DNA of 64,000 nucleotides from positions 1,641,517-1,705,516 of the forward strand of contig VYZB01000167.1 in assembly GCA_013397455.1 (NCBI GenBank). The letters are read 5' to 3'. The notes under the pieces are model-generated. The model saw only the letters and a list, made by a program, of their open reading frames with translations. It had not been told where the DNA came from and made no database searches. Within the stretch, counting starts at the first letter, position 1; every line of letters starts with the position of its first letter. Below are positions 24,201 through 35,597 of this stretch, piece by piece. Source of the DNA: Crotophaga sulcirostris. Its lineage: Eukaryota > Chordata > Aves > Cuculiformes > Crotophagidae. The translations under genes and the position numbers were made by a program.

Positions 24201-27200
24201 AGAAGTAGCGTTGTTTATTTCCATGCTAATGCTGTAGAAGGAGATGTCTGTTATGATATTCCTAGACTGTATAATTTCAGAAGAGCTGCAAAGGATGCAG
24301 GGCACTCCTCAAAACCTAGCTAGATTGAAAATGAGAATAACGAAACAAAATCCAAATAACATGAAATTTATACATGGAATTAATTGAGGAAATCTAGGGA
24401 TGTATTAAAAGGCCTGGGAAGTTACTGGAACGACATTTCCTTTGTGGCCTATAAAAATAAGAATATTAAATTTCAAGCTAAACGCTTAGCTCCAGCATGG
24501 GACAGCAGAGGTAGCGATACTCCTTTTGGATCAGGGAGATACATATAAATATATATATATAGGGTATCCTATTGTCATTGGGCTAACAACAAATTGGAGG
24601 ATTGTGGAACAATATGGCAAGAGAAAACTGGACTCTGAATGCTTTGGTTCATGAGAAGAGCTCTCAGTGAAGAGAGAAAAGGACTGAATTTCTGTGCTTG
24701 AACATCACAGAATACAAACTAAAGACAGAAGTATTTAGTCTAAACATCATTGAAAGCATCTGAAAAGTAAGATTTGCTCAGGCTGGGAAATAGGTTTCTA
24801 AAGGAAGTAGTAGCTCTTATTTTGGACTTCTGAAACAAAGCAATAAGCTGTAGTAGTAATTAATTGTCACCCACCTGGAGATAGGTTCATTTTGATTATG
24901 GTATTGTCCAGGCTTTTGCTGCATGAAAATTTTAAAAAGCATCAAGGCCTCATTACATCATTTTGAATGTATTTTAGAGAAGCATATATTAAACAAATAG
25001 CGTCATGGACCTTTATAAAGAAACCTCAGAGGCAGTAACTTGTGTTCCTCTGTAACTTTTTTTGGCTTTTTTTGTTTCTTCAGTTTAACCTTTTGGCAGT
25101 TTTTGGCATTTCCTAAGGAGCAGAGGACCTCCATGCTCCTTACACAGCTGACTGTTCATGCCAAAAGCAGTTTCGATTCTAGAGAGGGAAATTCTGCTGA
25201 ATACCTGTTGATTGCTGTCCTTCAGGAATTTTTCTTTCCTTTTAATCTACAAGGTTTCCCATCCATCCCTCTTTTCCTTTGCTGCTTCCAGCAAATTCAC
25301 AACTCCTGCAGCTGCTTCAAACAGCTGCTGTGCTAACTCAAAACAGATGTCAAAGCCAGAGGTCTGCTATTTAGTGGAAATCTACCATTACATACCACCT
25401 CAGTGGTTTATTTGACCCTGCTTGATAATGGGCCACAGAAGAAAACATTTTCACGCTGTATTTGTGCCTGAGCTACTAAATCTCCAGGGAGTTGGTTCAC
25501 AGTTAGAAAGTAAGATTGACAGGCCAGTATTTTTAGAGCCAAATTCATCTCTCCTGCAGCACTGAGGACAAACAAGTTGGATCTTATGGTGGACCAGACT
25601 GTGTTTTGCAGTTACAGTTTTGTGGCAAATGCCTTCTATGAATGAAGGTCAGAGGTGAATTTAGGGGCAGAAGTTCTTCAGCAAACTGAGGTTGATGAGA
25701 GAGCTTCCCAGGCTTTCAATGCAGAGCCCTTGCTGGTGAATACTGAGGAAGTGGGAGCCAAGAAGTGGTCAGAAATGAGACCAAGATGACTTAAAAGACC
25801 TAAGAGGCCATGACAACATGTGAAAACGTTTGGAAAGGGATCAGTACTTACTGTTACTATTTAACATGGTATTCCTTAATACTGATGTTATGTTATGCAA
25901 TGAAATTACAAGATTGTACCTCAGTAAATAAATGACACTAAGAATAGCACCATCTTTTACAAGTTTTGTTCTATTTCTATCTCAGTCACATAAAAACACA
26001 TCAGGCAGATTCTCTCTTATGTCAGCCAGGCTCTGTCATGAATGAGACTAATGTCCTAAATGGAGCTAGCAACTTTCAGCACTGCAAATAATGTAGTTTC
26101 TCTTATTCTGACAGTAAAAATCACACTTTACTGAATCGGTAGAAGAGTACTTTGGAGTTATGCTGTAGGCTATTTTGGAAATCCTTTCCCAATTGAGCTA
26201 GCCTGGTCTCTTCTGGACTGTATCCCCTTCTCTGTTCTATGGTTCTACATCCCACATCAGTGAGTTCGGATGACTGAGATCCCCTATCACTTCCCCTGTG
26301 CAACAGTGATACTGAAGTGGGTGAGGTTCTCTGCAGATTTCTGTTGGGATGGTGATGGGGAGGACTAGATCTTTCATGATTTATAGTGCTCAGTCCTGCT
26401 GTAAACTGAGAATACGTTAATGAATTTAATGAAACTTCAAGGAATTTTTTTTTTAAGAAGAAAGCTGTTTGCATATTCAGATCTCTCCCTGCTGCAGCCC
26501 ATCCCTCTCCTGAGTTCAGTGAGAGGGGGCAGTGCAGTAGATGCTTTGAGCTCTCTGCTTTGATCTGAATCTGCATAGATGCATGAACTTTTCACTAGTG
26601 CCTCTGCTTTCAGCTTTGATTACTCTCTTTGTACCTTTACCTGTGATACAATGTCATGTAGATTTCCAAAAGAGAAAGACAGACTTTTCTATTTTGTAAA
26701 GGCAGGAAATCCTGATTTGAGCAGGAATAATAGATAATTAGGCACCCGTGGATTGTGTATCAGTATTTTGATGCCTTGTAGAATACAAATTTTCAGAACT
26801 GCGGCAATACAGACAATCTTCTTCCTCTGCAATTTATGCCAAATCATATCCCTTGCCTGAAACTTAGAGACACACATTCATTCATATGCAAAGAAGAAAA
26901 TAAAGTAAAATCCATTAAAACCTTTTTAATCTTCCTCCAAAATAAATTAGCTGCTACTGTAGTAGTGCTGCTCTTTGTTGCATTTAACAAATTCTAGGGC
27001 TGATTACTCACCACAGACTTTCCTCACCAGCTGTTTTGTGTGGCGTGGAGCTATCCCAGTTACCTTGAAATACATTCATTTTCAAGCAGAATCCAATCTG
27101 TCTCATGTAGGTATTTAAATTAGACACTCTGTACCAGCAATTTTAGATGGCTTGTGCAGACAGGTAGACATTTTTTTGCATGTAGGCAGTTCTTTCTTGA

Positions 27201-28243
27201 CCCAAGATAAACAGTCTTCTGCTGGGTCTCATCCACGCCTCAGGGCTCTTGCACACCCAGCTGTACCATGCTGCAGGTTCTGGAGGCCTTAGGTAGACCA
27301 CCTACTCATCTAAACCTTGGGGCTCTTCCTCAGAAGAAGACCAAAGTGCTCAATGGACTTTATATCTTCATTTTCAAGGGTTTTCTGTTACATGACTTAT
27401 ATCGGTGAGAGGTTCTCATCTTCCCTTCTGGAAGGCATTTTTTTTAGCATTCATAGCTCCTGATAAAAGCAACAGAGGATGTCGTAGTCTGTGTAGACAC
27501 TCATGTAAGTCCTGGAGAGTTAGGCAGGCCTGCAAAGTTAAGTTCTTAGAACTGAAGCTACACCTATCCTAGCCATCAAGCTCACCTGGTGCTTCTGTGC
27601 ACCACCTGCACATGTGATAGGGACATAACCTGAGTCAAAACTCACTTTAGGATCAGAATTAAAACCCACATGCAGAGCATGACTTCAAAACTATTATTAA
27701 CATTTCTAATAGCAAGTATACTACTGGGGACAGGGAGAGGGGAAGGAAGGGAATAAAATTTCCTCTGTTGAGTAAATCATGACCTTTGCTGTCAGAGGTT
27801 GCCCCATCCGTTTCTGTTGCCTGGAGTTTGTTTCTGAGTCATGGTTCTGACCTGTGGTGGTCAGTGATGCCATTCACTTCCTCCACCCTCTCCTCCTCTC
27901 CTTTACCAGCTCTGCTTAGCTTTGCTCTGTTGCTAACTCTTGTTCTGCTCCTTGTAAAATACCTGCAAAGCTATTTATTGTGTTCCTTCCCTTTTCCTGC
28001 AGGCTGCCGTACCTAGAAAAAAAACTCAACAGCAATTAGGTTACTGTGATGCTGACCGGTGTCTTCCCCTGTATATAGATGTTCTTCTGTATATCTGTCT
28101 CTCTCCCCATTGTCCCAGATGTCGTTTACAATTAAATAATTTACAACAGCTCTGGGGCAAAGATCAGCCTCTTACTTGAACAGCATCTACCACAGCGACT
28201 TTTGCACCTAAGGCTACAAAGTGTGGCTATACTGGTGCTTCGA

Positions 28244-28311
28244 GCACTGTACCAGTGACAGTGAGATGCTGCTTCTGGATACAGCAAGCATCTTATTGTC
28301 ACTGGCTGTGC
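28244..28311 (+). ncRNA. MicroRNA-precursor-like hairpin in intron 77 (candidate)
   Basis: Positions 28252-28273 pair with 28283-28305 through 22 base pairs (two of them G-U) and one bulged A at 28286. They close a 9-nt loop at 28274-28282. An outer GCAC/GTGC helix (28244-28247 with 28308-28311) follows after a small internal loop. Arms of 22 and 23 nt, a small loop and a lower stem are what Drosha/Dicer substrates look like. It lies in the sense direction in the host intron, so it could be cut from the DMD pre-mRNA. I cannot match it to a named microRNA. A short palindromic MITE is the main alternative. No expression evidence is available. Confidence 0.5.
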
Positions 28312-28670
28312 CATGGGAAGGGGATGTTTCTGCTGTTGATTGACACCTGACTTTCTTCTTTTAAAATCAAATATGCTACAATAAGTGTTTGTAAGGAATC
28401 AGTATGATTAAAGTATGACTTCTGTGAAGGCTCATCAGGAACATCTTTTCAGCTAAACCTATTAGTGACTTCTCTGTTTTGGCAATACAACTTGAAAGTG
28501 ATGAGATACTTCCCCTTTTTTCCCCCTTTTACTTGATTTATTTTCTCTTTCTCCCTCTACCCCTTTGGTTTTACCATGCTTACAGATCAACTTGTTGGAA
28601 ACATCTTTGAGAATGTATTTATCTTGAATGTGATCATGTTATATTCCAGTGTACAACTCCAGGTGTAAAA

Positions 28671-28720
28671 TATGTGTGTGTATGTGTGTATATGCAAATG
28701 TATACCTATATATATATGTG
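28671..28720. repeat. TG/TA-rich simple sequence
   Basis: Alternating purine-pyrimidine stretch (tatgtgtgtgtatgtgtgta, then tatatatatgtg) with interruptions. It is 428 nt before exon 78. Confidence 0.8.
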
Positions 28721-29148
28721 CAGACCCTAATAAAATGTAAAGTGTCTGGATGAATTAATTTGACGTTGGGGAAACATAATTTTACCACTGATACTGATTA
28801 GAAGTACTCTAATTGAGAAATTTGGATGCTCTGAAAGTGAATTCATATCTTCTTTGCCATCCTTATCCTCAAGTGAAAGGCCTGTAAGTTGGTTCTAGTA
28901 ATTTTCTCAGGTGTTTTTGCTAGGTTAAAACCAAGCTGCAAATTACAGAACTGTTCTCGAATAAATCAGCTCAGAACCTTCAGTGGATTTCAGTACACTT
29001 CAGTCTTTGAAGCAGAAATATGGTTACTTGATATTAAATTCCTAAATGGTAATCAAAATGTCTCTTACAGTATAAAATACGTTTTCACCTGTGATTTTTT
29101 TCCCTTCTTTTCTGATATTTCTTCCACTTCCTCTCTCTGTTCCTAAAG

Positions 29149-29180
29149 GAAGAAATGCCCCTGGAAAGCCAGTGAGAGAG
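29149..29180 (+). CDS. DMD: Dystrophin exon 78 (alternatively spliced cassette)
   Basis: This 32-nt exon equals human exon 78. Two bases complete Gly and ten codons encode RNAPGKPVRE, against RNTPGKPMRE in human. Because 32 is not a multiple of three, skipping shifts exon 79 into another frame with a longer hydrophobic end. In mammals it is skipped in embryonic muscle and in many Dp71 transcripts and included in adult muscle. Here the signals look suboptimal: the acceptor ends AAG (the other acceptors in this window have C or T at that position) and the donor is GAG|GTTAGT. The upstream tract is long and pyrimidine-rich. That fits a regulated cassette. Confidence 0.96.
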
Positions 29181-32100
29181 GTTAGTGAGATGCAGGCTCA
29201 CTGCCATGGCTTCTGTTTGTCACAGCTTGCTTTCTGTGCCCAGCATGCGTGTGACGGCAGCACGGTTTTGCTTGGGTTTGGTGAAGGGTGGGAGGTGATT
29301 ATATTTTGCTTTGGGTTTTGTTTGATTTTGCTCAGTGCATTCCCCATGTGTGCTCTAACAGTAGCGTACCTCTCAACTTTCAGTGGAGACAACATCAGCT
29401 CAGGAAAGTGCATTTTCTTACATCCTCCTGGAGATGGAAACTCAGGAATGGGGAGGAGGAAATTGTGCATTGAAATTAAGCTTCTGTACGATAAATGTGG
29501 TCAGCAAATATGCTGCAGTCATTGACTTATCTTCTGTTGCCCTTGTATGTAAGCACAACAGGGAGACCCATCTCTCTCATTGTTCTACTTACATACTCAC
29601 AATTGTATTTATATATACGTGCCAATATACCAGCCATCATCTCCAGTTACTAAACAGTTTTTTTTTATTTTTCTTTAGAAGAGTGAGAGTTGAGAGGTAT
29701 AAGAGATTCAGGTGTTTTAATTTCCTGATATACTTCTGCAGAATGAAGAATGCTACTAACATTCACCAGCTCCACAGTGTTGTGTTCAGCAATGCAAATG
29801 GGCAATGGTTTTCACTGCGCACTTCGGACGTGATTGGTTTGATGCAGAATAGATTTTAGAATTTGTACGTCACTGCTTGTTAACGGAGGAAAACGTTTTG
29901 TGCTATGTTGTTATAGCACCTTTGAAAGTATTTCCAGAGCGCCTTGATTTTTCATCTGTGAAGCTGCTTTTCGCTCGCCAACCACATAAAATGTTTGAAA
30001 GATTAATTCCCAGTGAAAATTATTATTAAAGATAAAATATTCAGAATCTGCCCGAGTGCAATTGCAAGTAGCTGTGAAATGACCTTTACTGAACAGCTGA
30101 TGTTCAGAGTGGATGAGGCAGGAATTGTTTTTGCAAACTTCTGCTGGGGCTTATGGAAACACTCTGCACTGGGGATTTTAGCAGAGCTGTTGTGGACCCC
30201 CAGTCACTAACAGGCTACCTTGAGTAAGCCAGGGTTTGTTGTAACGCGGTGCTGTGTAATACAGTGCTTCTCTACATTGGCTGTACGAGCTGGCACAGGT
30301 CCAGCTACTTTGAGGAGTGAGATCTTCAGTGCAGGCTGAATCTGTCCTCAAATGGCAGTTCCGCTCATATGGATCAAAGAAGGGTGCTTGGGATGTCATC
30401 AGTAGACTGCATCAGGGCATTAATTTTATGGAAATTATTTCATATTCAGCTCTGCATGCTGCCAGCCCATACGGTCTGAGAATTGTTCTGCATTTCAGCA
30501 AAATAGGTTGTTGATTTCCGCTATCCTCATTCCTATTTATATATATTATTCACAAAAAACATCTGCTGCTAAGGACATATTTGATATAATTAATAAGTAT
30601 AAATAAAAATTAGAAAAACAGGCATGCCCTACCTGAACAGATTCCAGCAGCTTAACCCTAAAAAAGTTGAATTCTTCAATGAAGAAGTCTCACTTAGTCT
30701 CTCACCACTCTCCAGTTGCATTTGTGCTTGCTGATGGTTCCAGAGGGGGCTTGGTAACTTGCAGAGCTAAATACAAAATGCAATTCTCCATCTGCTTATG
30801 AATTGTATAAGCTAAGGTATAGAACAGCTTTTGGTTTATGTGTGAATCCATTTGTGCAAAGGCAGATCATGCAGTTCTAAACTCACCCAATCGGGTTTTG
30901 ATCCCATTACTCACATTAGGTATTGTCTTCGTGTGTAATCCCATGGATTTTATGGCATTACTCAATATGAATATGGTTATCAAAATCCAAGCCACCAACA
31001 GAAAGGATATTTCTTTTGTCAGGCAAGGGTTAGAAGTTTGTGCTGCTAAAAAAGGCATTGTGTTGCATTGGGGTTTCTTAATTTACTTTCTGTCCACTCT
31101 TTCGAGTCTGAAAGCTCCACATTTATTTTTCTGACAAGCTGTAGTGTAAGACTGATATTCACTTACCATGCCCTCACCCAAGGGCCTTAATTCCAATAGT
31201 GCCTCTAAAGCAAATTCAGCAGATGTGAAACACATCATTCTGTGTGTGACTAGAAGTGATACAGTTAGTGTCTGCAGGAATAGGTGCCTTCTGCTTTCAA
31301 AGCAAATGCACTGCTGTTAATATTCCTTCCATTTTATGTCTAATTTAATATTGCCCATGTCCATTTTGAGCTTTATTGTTGCATTTCAAAGTGTGGGATA
31401 GTTTTTTTTCTTACATGGTAGCATCTTTCAACCTTTCAGTGCCTCAAGCATGGAGAAAACTTTTTCAGCTTTAATGTTTAAAAAAAAAAGAAAGAATGGA
31501 ACTAATGCCTTCTTTGGTGTTGTTAATTTGAAATATGCATAATGAGTGGAAAGCAACAATTTTTATTTTTATTAGTGCTTTTAGGACAGTATTTTTCTCT
31601 TTTGCCTCTTAATTAAAAATGCCAATGTCCTACATTTCAGTCTTAGAGAGGACAAGTAAGCAATATTCAATACAAGCATCAGAGCTATATAGAAACAGTG
31701 AGTGAATTTTAGCTCTCACTTAGGTAACTGGCATTACAGAAGAGGTAATTCATTGCACATACACTACCAGGAAGTTACTGCATACGTTCTTCTCAACTAT
31801 TTGCAGTCATGATTGACCGAACCATTACTCCATTCTGCAAGGGAGGCAAAAAACCTGCCACCAGTGCAATGATGCCCAGCTGAGTGTTCAACAGTTGAGT
31901 GACTGGAGCACAGCTATACTGCCCAGTTTTCTGGCCCATCCTCCCATCCCATGACTGTTCCAGAGACTGCAGTCCCCCGGCTGTTGCACTTTACAATCCA
32001 ACTATTAACATAAACTGCAATCAGCAGTGGTTTATGGTCATGCACTGAGCTGTAAACTCAAATGGCTCAGGAGCAGACACATGATTGTTCAGCTTTTCTG

Positions 32101-35100
32101 CAGAGGAAATTAAGACTGGTGCTAGTGGCATGGATGGTGTGGGGGAAAGGGAGTTGTATCTTCCTTTATCACCCCAGCATGCCACTGTGCAGCTTTTGTG
32201 TAGGGAGATTGGATTTGAAACACGGTTATTTCAAAAATATGGCAGCAATTAACAGAGAAAAGAAAAAATGACTAGCAGACGTTGCTGTAATTTTTATGCA
32301 TTAAAAGAATACCTTGGGGATCCCTGGATGCATAAGGTCTTCTTGGCCACTGTTTTAGTTGCTTGAACAGTTTAACAGTTTGTATCTACTTTCGCAGACT
32401 TCTGAAAGACTCTTTTTTCCTGTGGTTTCCATTGAAGTTATTCTTTCTAGACCAAGCCTCTTTCTATAAAACCAGCTTGTCTTTGTTGCCTTTACAGCTC
32501 TGTATCTGACAGAACAAAATAGTATTAACAAATACTGGATTTTATTCTGAAATGAGATTTAGCAGTTTGAGTTTCTTTAAATCCACAGAAAGGTGATTGT
32601 TCTTCCCAAGCTGGGATGAGTGATGTTGGAGTCCCTGAAGAGCCCTGGAATCCCATTGTTGTTTCTAGAAATAACAGATCATAACGAATCTGAATGAGAG
32701 ACCTTGATCCCACAAGCAGCAGAGCATCTTATGCCTGCCTACCCAGTTATGATTCTTACCACTGCCCTGTCTTGGATCTGTAGTTACTGCAGATGAGGAA
32801 GAAGAAGAGTGTTTAAAGACTGTTTGAAGGTAGTTTGCAGGGTTGGGATGTTTGTGGGGATTATCCAGCTCACTACAGTTATAGAAGGGTTATTCCAGTA
32901 AAGCCTTGACTCCACATGCTACAAATGTACCTGAGATGTCAGAGTTTGAGGTAAGTACATCAAGCCAGTGGCCATCACTTTGTTATTTATGTAGACATCT
33001 CCCATCTACAGTATGTTCTTGCTTGCCTGTGACTTCAACAGATTTTTGCTTTCTGTTGTGAAATTTGCTGGATTGATCTCAGCCTGCATGGTGCCAGTAA
33101 AAGAGATTATCCCTTACATCTAAAATAAATGTGGTAGCATACATTTATTTTAAAGTAAGCTATGTTTTGACCAAAACTTGGCAGGAATTTTTCATACGCT
33201 GCTACATGATGTGTTGATGAGCAAATTACAACTTTTTGTTCAGGATAAGTAGGATAGCTATGCATTAATGATTTATGGATGAAATTGTTGTTTGATGCAT
33301 CTGTTTCTCTGTGTATTAATGCAGTTAGCAAAATGTCACCAGATTAGAAGCAAGTATTTGTATAGATGTGCCACAAACAGTGCAGTGCACTGTCAAAAAG
33401 GTAACCCGTTGAGTAGTTATCACTTAGATAGGGAATAGTTTCGTGTAATGAATGCTATGTTTAAAAAAAAAAAAAGCCAAAAAACCACCCGAACTTCGAA
33501 GCTAGTATTTGAATGTAAAAAGTGATGTCCAGAATAATCAAAATTCTCTGGATATTTCTTAGATCGTTTTTCTCTTATTCCATAAATGCTTATGAATGTC
33601 AACTAATATCAATCTAAGCTCTTAGGTACTGTAGAAATATGAACAGTGCATGACTACCATAACATTTGAACGTTTGGAAGAGAATGGTCTTCCATCTTGC
33701 ATTGGTGAGCTTGGTTTTACCCCACAGGGAAGTTTCATTCCTGTTGTTAGAGAAGACAGTCGTGTTGGTGGGACGCCCACCATCTAGGTGGGCAATGGCA
33801 ACAGTCAGGCTCCTCTACATGACAGATAGGAACTGCATGAAAGGTGTATCCTGGCTACCCTGGTCATGTCGTTTAATAATTTGGGTGCTCCTTCATCAAG
33901 GACCGTGGTGAGGACTCAGCATGTAGGCTAACAGAGAGCTTTCCTGGGAAGCAGGGAAAGCAGGGCAGATGCCATTGCGCTTTCCACGTTTTTCCAGACA
34001 AAAATTCTTTCGCAGGTACTCTCAAATCAAACCCCTTAGGCTGTAGCAGCACATAGTTTTATTGAGTAATACTTACTCTGTTTAATACTTTCAGTTGCTG
34101 GCACTCTGCAGCTTAAGGACTTCTTGAGCTGGAGGTCACATGCATTTCTTTGCATTTAAATAAATTCCTCTTCAGTGATTATTTTCTAACTCCTTTTTTA
34201 ACTCATTTATGTGTTTGGCCTCAACATCAGCCTGTGGCGATGAGTTCAGTAATACAATTATGTGCTGTGTGGAGTATAATTTCCTTCTGCTTTTTTTAAA
34301 ACCTTCTGTCTGCTTGTTCCTCCTTGCCCTTGCAAGAAATCTTGAACACTGAGTCCTTGGTTTGAGTGCTTGTCTTTTAGGATGCCTAGATCTCTATTGT
34401 ATTCCCTCTTCAATCGTATTTTTTCAGGAGGGAGATTCCAAATGGGATTTAGTTGTTTAAACCATGATATCCGTATCATTTGACATCCCAGAGGGTATTT
34501 GAGACAATTCTAAAGGGTTGCAGATCTGACACAAGACTTACAGGGGACCCACACTTTTCTGGACAGCAGCTGGAGACCAGGCAGAGTGCTGCCAAGTGCC
34601 TAAAATGACAACTTTGGGCAATTTAATCTCCCTTCCTTCAGGTCTGTTTAGTCTCTAATTGTGATGAAGCCATTTCTTACTGCTGATCATCATTGCTACC
34701 TTTCCTTTCCGTTTGCAGCGGTGGTAAAATGAGTGTAAGAAGTTACAGGTTTCATCTCCAGCGTTGTACTCTGCCTTTATTTAATCACTTCCATGTAGAG
34801 GACCATGTGTTGTGATTATACCATCTTAGGACTTTTCAGTGGTTACGGGTGAGGAGAAATCCACAAGTGAACCACTGTGTATTTAGTTACTCGATAATTG
34901 GGACATCTATGTTTCTGTTGGACTACTGTCTGAAAAGCAAAGGATGTTTTAAAAATGATTGAATAAAATGCAGCCATTTAGTTTGGTCATCGTTTTAGCT
35001 ATCCTTGCAGGTATCCTGCTAGGACCTTTTGGGTTTAACAATTTAGTTAATTACTGCTGATCTGTTTGTTTCTGTTTTTCTCTTTGATAGAATATTGAAT

Positions 35101-35499
35101 GGTCGAACACTTGCAACACCAGTTGGAAACTTTTCTGTGATGTCAAGGGATTTAATTGTTGCTTTTGGTGAACATTTGTAATGATATAGCTTCATTGCTA
35201 TGGGGATTTTTTTTGGAACACAAACGTGCTGGCTTATTGTCAGCATAATTTACTGTAGCTGTTCAAGCCAGTATCGCTGTTAAGTGTTCTGTAAAGCTGG
35301 CAAGTTTTGCTAACAACAACATATTGTGCTCATCCAGGAGACTTTTGGAAAAAGTAGTCTCTGGTGTACTCCACTGGGGATGACGATGAGCAGTACATGG
35401 GGAGCGATGGATCTGTGCTTGGCTTGTTCTGTAAAATGTTCCTACCAGCCTGCTGCTGTGTCTTCTTTTAATTTCCTCTTCTTTGACTTTCTTTTTCAG
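29181..35499 (+). other. DMD: DMD intron 78
   Basis: A 6319-bp intron with donor GTTAGT and acceptor TTTCAG after a T-rich tract. Its first 100 nt hold several TGCT/TGCC motifs. A diverged CR1-like piece lies near 34.1-34.4 kb. The rest is unremarkable AT-rich sequence. The 158-codon plus-strand ORF at 29383-29859 has no recognisable similarity. Confidence 0.88.
34120..34440 (-). mobile_element. Diverged CR1-like LINE fragment (antisense)
   Basis: On the plus strand the order 'ggacttcttgagct', 'tttggcctcaacatcagcct', 'gtggcgatgagttc', 'tgtgctgtgtggagta', 'atttccttctgct', 'aaaccttctg' and 'atctctattgtattccctct' follows the complement of older CR1 3' regions found across birds and turtles. Matches are short with many differences, so this is an old copy, and subfamily and limits are not fixed. 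Judged by pattern memory only. Confidence 0.5.
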
Positions 35500-35511
35500 G
35501 CCACAATGTAG
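35500..35511 (+). CDS. DMD: Dystrophin exon 79, main frame (Ala-Thr-Met-stop)
   Basis: When exon 78 is included, exon 79 is entered in phase 0 and gives Ala, Thr, Met and the stop TAG at 35509-35511. Human dystrophin ends Asp-Thr-Met, so the first of the three residues differs by one base (GCC against GAC). This gives 264 C-terminal residues from exons 72-79. The acceptor CTTTTTCAG is strong. The rest of this large exon is 3' UTR for this isoform. Confidence 0.95.
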   Translation, partial: ATM

Positions 35512-35597
35512 GGAGCCTTTTCCACATGGCAGACGACTTGGGAAGAGCAATGGAAACCTTAGTGACAGTGATGACCGACGACAAGGTGTTAGAATAG
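35500..35597 (+). CDS. DMD: Dystrophin exon 79, alternative frame used when exon 78 is skipped
   Basis: Joining exon 77 directly to exon 79 completes Gly with the first two bases and opens another frame of 31 codons. It reads HNVGSLFHMADDLGRAMETL, VTVMTDDKVLE and stop TAG at 35595-35597. The human alternative end is also 31 residues and nearly the same through the amphipathic HMADDLGRAME helix. The last few residues diverge. In mammals this form marks embryonic dystrophin and Dp71f-type isoforms. Keeping an open frame of the same length under what is otherwise 3' UTR is strong evidence that this bird also makes the skipped isoform. Confidence 0.93.

Larger units (their letters stand above)
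21203..29148 (+). other. DMD: DMD intron 77
   Basis: A 7946-bp intron with donor GTGAGT and a long pyrimidine tract before acceptor CTAAAG. Notable contents are a microRNA-precursor-like hairpin (28244-28311), a TG/TA-rich simple stretch (28671-28720), and a pyrimidine-rich stretch near 28509-28565. I recognise no transposon copy and no gene. The plus-strand ORF at 27786-28016 and others match nothing known. Confidence 0.88.
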
